In this document: in pieces, positions 1 to 38,880 of the stretch
How positions within the stretch are numbered: position 1 is the first letter of the stretch
Layout of the letters: each line of letters opens with the position of its first letter
Assembly (NCBI GenBank): GCA_963971285.1
Contig: OZ020251.1
Coordinates: 4,092,001 to 4,156,000 of the forward strand
Source: Astropecten irregularis
Lineage: Eukaryota > Echinodermata > Asteroidea > Paxillosida > Astropectinidae
Direction of reading: 5' to 3'
DNA length: 64,000 nt
Notes under the pieces: model-generated
The model's database searches: none
The model's input: only the letters and a program-made list of their open reading frames with translations
Told to the model about the DNA's origin: nothing
Program-made: the position numbers and the translations under genes

Positions 1-1720
1 ACTACATGTACTTTGTTTCAAAATTGAGGCTTTTCTCCAAGACAAAAGTACTTTCTGGTGAGATGGAATAGAATTTTGACACAGACAGAGAATAGCGTTC
101 TGCACTATTGACGTCACACCATGCATGTACGCGCACACATACCCCCACTCACCACACGTTTGCATGGCCGGTTGCAGTGTTTGTCTGAGGTTCGGTGCTA
201 TTTTTAGCTCAAGTGCGCAGCGCTATTGAACAGTCAGTCCGTAATACATGTACACTGTACATGCTGTATACAGTGTGCCTAGGTTTGCTTGTTTTATGGA
301 TTGCCATCAACTTGTGCAGTCTATCATGTTGCTAACTTCCAGAGACTTAAGTGTACATGTACATTAAAACCAGCTTAAATAGATTTATAAATACCATACT
401 TAGCGTCAATTACCAATTTACCACGAATACCATAAAACTTTAATTGAATTACAACATGTACATGTAGCTAGTTTTGTTGCATGTACAGAACGACCATTAC
501 CTCACTGCATTAAATCCTGAGCTTAAAATATCCAGCCAAATAAGATCAACCATTATCCAAAAGCAGTTTTCTTATTTTTAAAAAACCCCCACCTTCCCGA
601 AAAAAAAATTAGAAGGAGAAAAAAAACATGCAAACAGAAAAGGAGCATGATGATGATGCGGAATATATTTTGAATACTGTATCTCCGTAGGCTACGATTT
701 GCAGATTTTTGCCGGTGCCTGTCGCACAATAAAACCGCCTGGTCCTGCCGCAAAATCAGATTGTGGCTTGGTATAATTGGATAATTACTAGGGAGGCCGT
801 GTGGAGAAAGCCATGTGTGGTGCCTCCACGCTCCCTGGCTGCGCTGGATGAGGGAGAGGGGGAAAAAAGAGGTAGAGGGAAGGGGGTATGAAAGGCAGAA
901 CGATCGACGTTGTTGGGTAAGGCAAGGACCGAGGCTGGGAACGAAGGTCACGTCGTTGCATGAACGGCACAGCGTTAATTAGCGCGAGTGGGATACACGT
1001 TAACCACCTCGTCAATGTGTGATCGTACACTAGATTACTCTATCCTTGGGAACGTTGATGTAATTATTACGCTCATGATGTTCTTGTGTCTGTCAGACAG
1101 GGAATGGCATATTTAAAATGCATTGAATTTGAAGAAATAAAGGTGCATTCCAATGGGATTCTTTTTAAGTGGGAAATAAACACTTCAGTACAGTTTACTC
1201 GCTTATTTCAGCCTGTACCTTTATTTTGTGGAAAAGTAGAAGCCTGGTAGAAGCACCAAAAACCAGCTTTGATCTCCAATCCAAGTTATTTTTTGATACA
1301 AGTAATAAACTGCAGCAAACTGCCCATCAGCCAAAATAATAACCTGGAATTTTAATTTAAAATGCTTGGAGTTAGGAGGGCCTGACGACTGCTTCGACCT
1401 ACCAGAATCTTTATCGAAGGCTAAAATCAAAAGTGATTTTTTGTTGATGTTTTAAGAGATGTTGTTCATATGGTTGACCATTTTTGATTTTGTTCAGGTG
1501 AACACTTTAAGTACTCAGAGTTAGGAGGGCCTGACGCATAAGTGCTCGGCACAAAATGTCCGCTGTCTGACTTTAATTTCACACTCTGGGTGTTGGATTT
1601 GAACTGTCGACCTGCGAGATACAATTGTGATTAGAAATACAGGCCACAATAAAATGTCTGTAAAATATGGAAACTTACTCAATCATTTTTTGCCGATTTT
1701 GTTTTCTTCTTGCTAAACAG
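1..1720. other. upstream BRSK intron, no exon seen
   Basis: Presumed intron, since the first exon found already lies mid N-lobe. It holds a family G element (91-228), an AT-rich stretch with many ACATGTA words, and scattered single units of the GAGTTAGGAGGGCCTGACG repeat at about 1370 and 1515. No BRSK glycine-loop exon is recognised. Confidence 0.5.
91..228. mobile_element. family G TIR element, copy 1
   Basis: Ends AATAGCGTTCTGCACT and AAGTGCGCAGCGCTATT are near-inverted. The inside shares CATGCATGTACGCGCACAC and GTTTGTCTGAG with copies at 4536, 31966 and 58064. Confidence 0.65.
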
Positions 1721-30935
<29,215 letters not shown>

Positions 30936-31965
30936 CAAAAATGATCAGGGAGGGTTGTGTTTTAGGCTTGTTGTGTTTTACCATGTTTACAAGTGCAAGA
31001 GAATTTATTTATTTATTTATTTATTTATGAGGTGTTTCCGCAAACACAATCTCCAACCTTGGATTTGTGAATATTTATTTGAGTATAATTATTAGGGCTG
31101 GGTGAAATTGGACTAGCGCACGGAAATAACATGAATTCAATTTTCTAGACAAGACTTTGGTACAGTATTTGAAAGACAGTGTGGTTTCACAGAGTAGCCT
31201 GTATGTGGTCATACTTATTCCTTGACTTGTGGATGCTCATGAAGCACTGAGTATCCAGTACTGCTCAGTGCAAGAAATGAGCCCCCCTTTATGTGGATTT
31301 TGAAACATTCAAATCAAAGTTTTTTATTCCATTCTTAAATCCAAAAATAAGATACTTGCACGTTTCCTCCTTCCAGATGAAAAAAGAAAAGGAAAGAAAG
31401 AATATTACAATTTTAGGCTAAGATATGAAGTCTTTGACTTCCAAGGTTTTCCGAAAGATTGAAAGACGTTATGTCAGAGAATTTGAAACGGCCATAAAAG
31501 CCGCTATGAGACGACCTTTAACCATGTGAGGGCGCTCTACTATCATAGGTATCTGAACCATAGACATAAATAACCTATAGACCGACAGTAGAGGGCGTGG
31601 GCATGTTATTTTGGAAACGCACGCCATCTTAAAAAACTATGGGCAAAGTGCGTGTCACTCTGTGCGTGAGACGTGCGCGGCGCACGTAAACAATTATTTT
31701 ATTTCGAAATCTCGAAAAGATTCTAAAAGAGCCCAGTTGCACACGTAATCTCGCGCTAGTTCCCTCTCATAAAATCAAGATGAAATTTCAAGTTTTCATT
31801 CAACCTTTCCATTATTTGAGAAAAGTACATTACTGTTGAATGGTATATGAGGTATACTGAATGCTCCAATGGGTTTAAAGTGGATATCAATTCGTTTTCA
31901 TCTCGAATTTCCCGTTTGAATCAATCCTCTCTATTCAATCGTGCGTAAAAGAAACTTTTTTGCCC

Positions 31966-32100
31966 ATAGCACCGGACCTCGGACAAACATTGCAACCATG
32001 CACACGTGCGTGGGTGTGCGCGTTCATGTACGGTCGTGTGTGAGTCAATGGTTGTCTGACATCCGGGGATTTTGTAACGTCATTAGTGCGGAGTGCTATT
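31966..32100. mobile_element. family G element, left end missing
   Basis: Shares ACATTGCAACCATGCACACG and the right end GTCATTAGTGCGGAGTGCTA with other copies. Confidence 0.55.
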
Positions 32101-32169
32101 GATGTTAATTCAATCAATTCATATATTTTCTACTGCTGATTATTAAGTACATTTTGAGGGCTTAACATC

Positions 32170-32205
32170 ACCCCCACCCCACCCCACCCCACCCCACCCC
32201 CGGGG
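32170..32205 (+). repeat. ACCCC microsatellite
   Basis: Six or so units of ACCCC ending in a short C and G run. Confidence 0.85.
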
Positions 32206-32655
32206 TTTTTACATCTCAAAGATTCCATTCAGCGGCCTCACCAAAACAAATTTAGTCGATAAGATGATCTATAGTAATGGTTTTCAACTTAAAACGTTTT
32301 CTGGAAATTATACAGGAAGAAATTTATGTGACCAAAAAATCCTATCCATGTATTTGTATTTTACTTCCTTTTTGTGAATAACATAAGCGGACTCCGATTA
32401 ACTGCACATACTAAATACTGAAGTTTAATGATGTCATGCAATTTAATATTTGAAAAAAAATTAATCTGTCCCATTTTGCTGCTAGTTGTCGCTGCTTTTG
32501 TGAATATTTTTTTTTCCAATTATGTCCAGTAATCACCAAAAAAGTGAGTTTTGTGGTCGTTCCAATTCTGTCCTGTATTGTGCAATTTGTACAATAACAA
32601 GAATGACCATGTTAAAGGTCACAGTTATGGGCAATTATGCACTGTATTTAACCCA

Positions 32656-32899
32656 CGGGTCAATTTCATAAAATTGTTAAGCACAAAAATTTGCTTAGCA
32701 CAAAAATGTCTCGCCCAATAAAACAAACCACCATTGAAAATTCAATTTGATATTTATGGTCAATGAACAACAGCCAAAGAGCAGTCACAAGTGATACACA
32801 ACACGTGGAAATTTGGTTGTTAACCCTGTTTTTATTAAGACAGAAATGTCATGCTTAGCAAATTTTTATGCTTTTTAACAGTTTTATGAAATTGGCCCC
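32656..32899. mobile_element. family E TIR element
   Basis: Ends GGGTCAATTTCATAAAATTG and AGTTTTATGAAATTGGCCCC; the interior matches 28407 and 45938. Confidence 0.75.
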
Positions 32900-33199
32900 T
32901 GTATTTTGGTAATTGACCCTTTGGCCGACATTTACTTGGATTTAAACAACAAAGAGTGGATTTCATGAAATGCTAAGACTAGTCTTAAAACGACTTGCAG
33001 GTGAGGGTTGCCGATTTGGATTGTGACATAACGCTTTGCTTGGCAATCAGGATCGGTCTACATTTAAAGAATCGTTTTGTTTTGTGAAATCTGCCTAAGT
33101 TCTTGACCCTACCCACAGTTTACCACACATGGTTTTTTCTGTGCTAAGTGTGGTATCCTGAATACCACAATACACCACAGTGTAGTTTGTTGAGACAGT

Positions 33200-33341
33200 G
33201 GTACTAGTTTGTGGTAAGCAGCTCTTGTCTTGTGTGGTAGGTGCAGAGGGTTCGGGTTATTAAGTCCACCTATGGTGACTTTGGTAGTGTGTGGTAAGCA
33301 GCTCTTATCTTGTGTGCTAGGTGCAAAGGGTTAGGGTTAAT
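33200..33341 (-). repeat. inverted units of the 2.4-kb tandem array
   Basis: Two units containing GTGTGTGGTAAGCAGCTCTT and GGTGCAAAGGGTTAGGGTT, the reverse complement of the array at 2364-2912. They end 12 bp before the candidate exon at 33353. Confidence 0.8.
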
Positions 33342-33352
33342 ATTACTTGCAG

Positions 33353-33577
33353 GACATGATCCCATTGGTCAATGCTGCCCCGGAGACCCATGGTCTTGTG
33401 ACGGCAAACGATGCTGTCTCAGCGCTTTACACTAATATGCATACAGTTTATAGTAAAATCAATGCAATATGTTTCTTTTGTGCAATGGCGTATGGATATA
33501 TGCTACTTCAGCTATATATTTACTTCATGTGTTTATTTTATTCAATATATAAAAACTTATATTGTTTGTGTTGCTGA
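33353..33577 (+). other. candidate alternative BRSK last exon
   Basis: After a good acceptor (TATTACTTGCAG) there is an open phase-0 frame beginning DMIPLVNAAPETHGLVTAND, which would join in register to the internal donor at 30906. The first 30 codons look coding; the rest is AT-rich and encodes a hydrophobic stretch, so it may be UTR read through. An AATAAA lies 75 bp past the stop. No homology is recognised. Confidence 0.3.
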
Positions 33578-33651
33578 TATTTATGTGTTTACACATGTGC
33601 AATAGTCATTAACTTTACTGACGTGAATGTTTTCTTTCTGTTTATTTAAAA

Positions 33652-33657
33652 AATAAA
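33652..33657 (+). terminator. possible poly(A) signal
   Basis: AATAAA on the + strand just after the candidate last exon at 33353-33577. It is a plausible end for the BRSK transcript, but six bases alone are weak evidence. Confidence 0.3.
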
Positions 33658-34129
33658 TCAAAATTGCAACTATTATGAGAAGTATTAATAGGTTTGACCA
33701 AAATCTAAAAACTATCATGTAAATAGCCCTTATTTATTGTATCTTTCAAATATGATTTTTTTTTTCCCGACCTCTGAAATGGACAAAATGCGAGGCTTTA
33801 AAAACATGTGTAAAGCCAAAATCTTTTTGATCTGTTGTAAATGCCTGGCATATTGGACAAACAAACGGAAATAAAAATGTTTTAAAAAAAAGTTTGATTT
33901 ACTAATTTGAGCATCTTGTTTTCCATTTGCATATCCATAAATGTCATCCACTAATCACCATGACAATGCTTAGTAACAACTTGGCCCACCGACCAATCAT
34001 GGCAGACTTATTAACAAAAGTATTGGGGATCTTCTTTTAGTATGTACGTTGTTGTACGTTGTTGTACACATTGCTGCAGAAATTTGGTAAAAGTGCAGTG
34101 CTTGCCCTTAGTTTATTTACTGCATGGTC

Positions 34130-34715
34130 TAGTACTTATTCATGGTCTTCTTCGTGATTCACTTCATGGTCTACCTCATGGTTACTCAGTGGGCTCTTGA
34201 TCTACTCCGTGGTTACTCAGTAGGCTATTCCATGGTCTATCTCATGGTGTACTCCATGGTTACTCAGTAGGCTATTCCATGGTCTACCCCATGATCTTCT
34301 CCATGTTTACTCAGTAGGTTTTCCCAGTTGTACTTCATTGGCTATTCCATGGTCTACCTCATGATGTATTCCATGGTTACTCAGCAGGCTATACCATGGT
34401 CTATCTCATGATCTTCTCCATGATTACTCATTGGGCTATTCCATGGTCTACCTCATGCTCTACTCCATGGTTACTCATTGGGCTATTCCATGGTCTACCT
34501 CATGATCTACTCCATGGTTACTCATTGGGCTATTCCATGGTCTACCTCATGATCTACTCCATGGTTACTCATTGGGCTATTCCATGGTCTACCTCATGAT
34601 CTACTCCATGGTTACTCCATGGGCTTTTCCATGGTTAACCTCATGATGTATTCCATGGTTACAGTAGGCTATTCCACGGTTCCTCTTGATCTACTCCATG
34701 GTTACTCAGTGGGAT
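34130..34715 (+). repeat. 47-bp tandem array, about 12-13 units
   Basis: The unit contains CCATGGTTACTCATTGGGCT and ATTCCATGGTCTACCTCATG. Exact 47-bp spacing is seen at 34465, 34512 and 34559; outer units diverge. Intergenic. Confidence 0.95.
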
Positions 34716-34749
34716 ATTTCTCAGTGGAGGTATAAACATTGTAATGTTT

Positions 34750-35780
34750 AGTTAATAATACAGCTTATACATGTAGCTCTGCTTAGACATGAAAGCCATT
34801 TTAAGTTCTTCTTATCATGTGAATTTTTTATTCTCATATCTCATATTAATGTTTAATTCAATTCCACCAGAAAAACATACAATAATAATACTTGACAATT
34901 GTACGCACAAATTCAAGAATATGATATTATGATACGACAATTACAATTATCTGGTGACCGTAATTTACCTGCAAGCACCAATTGCTTGCCATAAAGTTGA
35001 CTTTATAGCCAGACTGAGGTTCGAACCTAGAGCCTGTGAAATGTAAGACAAGGGGTACAACCCTCTGTGCTTAAGAATTAAAACAGTAATTAAACGTCAT
35101 GAAAGATTGATATATCACATTTTTTGAAAATCTAATTTGGGGAGGCCTTTTTTTGTAGAGAAAATTCAGAAGGATATGGTTAAACTTCAAATAATTTGTA
35201 CATGTACATGTATAGCTTAACTACGTAACAAATAAACCAACTGTTGTAATATTTGTTATTTGTCATTTTGAATATTAAACAAGTGATTGTGCATATATGA
35301 ATAGTTATTAAACAAATTATTCTGACTTCCAATGTATAAAAAACATACATTTGTGATTCTCTTTTTTTAATTAATTAAAAAGATAATTACTTGACTCACA
35401 TTTCTTGTTTGTACAAGCACTCTAGAACAACTTCCCGTTGATAAGAAAAGAAAACTTAGTACATAATTTGAGGAGGAATAACAAAAGAAATTATACAGTT
35501 TTAGTCCATCCAATCAAGAAAGGAAAATGTGTTTAGAATTGGTCAAAATCTGTTAATTTAGGTCCCTTTTTTGTATTAATACTTGTAATAAAACCAGGAC
35601 CCAATGTTGTAGGGCTGCTCTTAAATAATGCTCGCTATATTTTACAGCGAACCAGTCACAATCAGTATAGTTTACATTAGATTTGGGCTGGTGACCTGTC
35701 TGCTGCTAAAGAAGACTGTGCTTGGACAAAGTTCTGCTTTAGAAGCTCCATGAAATTGGCTCAGGATTCAAGACACATGA
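34750..35780. other. AT-rich intergenic stretch
   Basis: Between BRSK and the unknown gene. No open frame, RNA gene or inverted repeat that I can support; the GAGGTTCGAACCT word near 35021 is an isolated B-box-like match. Confidence 0.5.
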
Positions 35781-35784
35781 AAAT

Positions 35785-36148
35785 TAAAGGTAGTATAATA
35801 CTTTGGTAAGAAACCAAAACAGAAATGTTCACAGATTTATGTATAACTTTCAGGGTATGCAGATGGTGGTGGTAGAAACATACCGTTAAAATGATTCCGC
35901 CTGAAATGGTGTATTTATCCAGAAATTAGTAAAACAACAACCGAAAATCTTTTTGATCTTTTAAAAGATCAAAAATTAAATAGAAAAGACTTAAGAAATA
36001 CTGTGGCTGTTTTCACCGTTTTCTCGAAAAGTGGGCACTGAATGGGACTGAAATGTTCACAGATGACTGTTACTGTATCTTCCTTGATATTTTTGCCCAA
36101 GAATCTGAATTTCTTTGACAAAAAACCAAAGTATGATATTACCTTTAA
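35785..36148 (+). mobile_element. family A TIR element, copy 7
   Basis: Starts TAAAGGTAGTATAATACTTT, ends AAAGTATGATATTACCTTTA. Full length. Confidence 0.8.
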
Positions 36149-36899
36149 AGTACATGTAATTAAGCAAGCTATACGTATACACAGGCTCCCTTGTACATTG
36201 GTGTCGCCCTTAAACCATACCATGCACCATGTAACCTCATAATGTATAAATGCATGGAAATAAACACAATATATCGTTTTCCCCTCAACAGCCGCCTATT
36301 CCTGAAGGAGAATATCCTTGCAGTATCCTGTCTCAATTATAAGCATTCCTTATTTCCTTTAACGTTTTAAGAAATTAGTGATCAACACAAAATTGATGTT
36401 TTGCTTGTTCATCAGAAAGAAAGCTACAAGTCTCGAGGCCATGCAATGTGTAACTGCCTATTATAAATTCAAATACCAATCATGTTCAATTTTCTGGCCT
36501 GTGGTAAACGTGGTAATTTTTTAAAGGTTTTGTTGTTGTTAACAGAAGTTATGTGCTATGACGTAGACATTATGTGTATGGAACCCAACGCATGCTTTGA
36601 TTATTAAAAACAAAAATTAGGCATATGATTACCATAATAACCCACACGTTTGTGACATAGACCGTGACATGTTATCTATCTGCATCTTCCTCGAGGAAGA
36701 TGAGCATAATTATGTATATTCGTTCCTTGTTTACTTTTGATGCGAACGTACTGGAATAAAACTTTTGAGAACTATTCCTACATAACAGCCGACGAGCGTC
36801 ATATTGTGGTTCTTTACTTGCTTTTTGAAGCATTTTAAGTAACAAACTGCTGCAATTTGCAACTGAACCAAAATTATGACCTGATAAAATTACATAAAA

Positions 36900-37450
36900 T
36901 GCTTAAAGTCATGTTGAAGGCCTGATGAAGTCTTGATCCAGTTTCAGAGTCGGGAGAGCTTGACATAAGGATTCTGTCTCACAGTCACGAGGGCTTGATG
37001 TTTCGATCCTATCTCAGAGTCAGAAGGGCTTGATGTTTCGACCCTGTCTCAGAAGTCAGGAGGCCTTGAGGTTTCGATCCTGTCTCAGAAGTCAGGAGGG
37101 CGATCTTGAGGTTTCGATCCTGTCTCAGAGTCAAGAGGGCTTGAGGTTTCTATCCTGTCTCAGAAGTCAGGAGGGCTTGATGTTTCGATCCTGTCTCAGA
37201 AGTCAGGAGGCCTTGAGGTTTCGATCCTGTCTCAGAAGTCAGGAGGTCTTGAGGTTTCGATCCTGTCTCAGAGTCAAGAGGGCTTGAGGTTTCTATCCTG
37301 TCTCAGAGTTAGGAGGGCTTGAGGTTTCGATCCTGTCTCAGAGTTAGGAGGGCTTGATGTTTCGATCCTGTCTCAGAAGTCAGGAGGGCTTGAGGTTTCG
37401 ATCCTGTCTCAGATTCAGGAGGGCTTGAGGTTTCGATTCTGACATGATCT
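36900..37450 (+). repeat. about 37-bp tandem array, about 14 units
   Basis: The unit contains AGGGCTTGAGGTTTCGATCC and TGTCTCAGAAGTCAGG. The wording resembles the 60-bp array at 3149 (GAGGGCCTGACGTTTCAATC), suggesting distant common origin. It ends about 180 bp past the poly(A) signal of the unknown gene. Confidence 0.9.
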
Positions 37451-37631
37451 TCCTCAAGTTCAAAAGGCCAAATGGCTAATAAAAACAGCTTTGAAAAGTT
37501 GATATAGGCCATGTGTACACGGTACAGACCTGGCAATGATAGAGGCACAATGTTTAGAGCTTGGGGATTTGAACTCACTTTCTTGTGCAGAGCGATGTCC
37601 TACCTGCCTGCCTTGGCTTTAGTTCTTTAGG

Positions 37632-37637
37632 TTTATT
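37632..37637 (-). terminator. poly(A) signal of the unknown gene
   Basis: TTTATT on the + strand, AATAAA on the - strand, about 140 nt past the stop at 37775. Position and strand fit a short 3' UTR. Confidence 0.5.
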
Positions 37638-37774
37638 AAACCTTTGTTTCGTCTCCCTCTCCAAAAAAAGCTGAATATCATGCAGGTTGTACTGGATTGA
37701 AGCTGAAGCGCAACAGAGTAAGCCCAGAATCTCCATTCCAATGATTTTGTATTGTCACTGCTGCTAGCATGATG

Positions 37775-38880
37775 TCACTTCTTGTTCTTCCTCACTTGTT
37801 TGTGCGGTAACTGCATCCCTCTTACTTCCCCTTCGAACCTCTTGGCAAGCTGAGAGTCACTTGTGTTGTCAGTGATAGATGGCAAGGCTGAGGATCTGGG
37901 AAACCTAGCGGACGGTCCAGGGGCGGTCTTCTTGCAAAGGCCTTCGTACTCCTCTCGGGTGAGGATCGGTATGAATCCAAAAGATTTGGTGGCCTGATTG
38001 GTGAGTGTCGAGTTTATGCTGGAGACGTCGGCTGTGATCGGCCGCACTGCGGTCAGATTCTGCACCTTCATGGGAATGTTCTGTGCCGAGGACAGACCGT
38101 GGTGGTGCTTGTCTGTTGCGACATCATGCCGCAGGGAATGCAGGTACCTGTTCATCTCTTGCTTCAAGAGGGTCTCCGATGAGTCGTCTAATTGGAGCTT
38201 CGAGTTTGAGTCTTTCTTGGTGGTGCCTACTTCTGCATCTTTGACGATATTCCCACTTTGTCCTCTACCAACAGCCACCAGGCTGCTGGTTACGACCTTC
38301 TGCTGACCCCTTGAGGTCATTATTACGTCGGTTTTGGGGGTCAGCGCCATGTGCGACATCCGCTGTGTCGCAGTCAACTGCCGCACTTCCTTACCCGTTA
38401 CCCCTGTCGATTCACAGCTCCCCTGACCCTGAAAGACCCGAGCACAACAGTTTAAAAGCATATCATGGTCACTGGTGAAATGCTTACTATTCCTCTCGCC
38501 AACAGATTTGGTACTCATGACACTGGCAGCAGAATCTTGTTGCTGGACCTCGGAGTGTGGAGACATCGGCTCGACAGGATCAGTGACTGTGCCGTGGTTC
38601 AGGGCGTGGTTCCGGAGAAGCACGGCTTGCAGGAAGGTGTTGTCTTCCTCAAACGCGCAAGCTGTTCTGTTGTCGCACTCGAAGTCCATCCCTTCCATCA
38701 GCATCCTCGTAGCCTTGTGCTTGTGGTCGCTGTTGGTGCACTCTCTGGTCCGGCTCGTTGATCCAGCACCATCCGTGCTCTTCTGCAGATCCCCAAGTGA
38801 TGAACCTCCGGCGAGCCAAGGGCAGTGGGAATTCTGAAGAGCATTGCAGCCCATGCCGGTGTCCGAGAAAGTAACGTCTA
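37775..38880 (-). CDS. unknown gene, exon 3 and stop
   Basis: Acceptor TTTTGACAG, then VDVTFSDTGMGCNALQ in frame with exon 2. It is open for 368 codons to TGA at 37777-37775. It ends with the compact block FGFIPILTREEYEGL and a Lys/Arg tail. This last block is the best stretch to use in a homology search. Confidence 0.75.

Larger units (their letters stand above)
30936..33352 (+). other. BRSK 3' UTR or alternative last intron
   Basis: No further coding block. It holds a TTTA repeat at about 31005-31027, a family G fragment (31966-32100), an ACCCC microsatellite (32170-32205), a family E copy (32656-32899) and an inverted copy of the 2.4-kb tandem repeat (33200-33341). The only AATAAA I saw before 33.6 kb lies inside the family E copy, so the main BRSK poly(A) site is unclear. 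Confidence 0.5.

Noticed and set aside
33355..33432. Alternative Cys-rich reading of the 33.35-kb candidate exon
   Set aside because: This frame is not in phase with the internal BRSK donor at 30906, and the Cys pattern is short and likely chance.
34130..34715. CRISPR array
   Set aside because: The whole 47-bp unit repeats, with no unique spacers, and the window is animal DNA.
36900..37450. CRISPR-like array or repeat protein
   Set aside because: Units are contiguous without spacers; the open frames are repeat artefacts.
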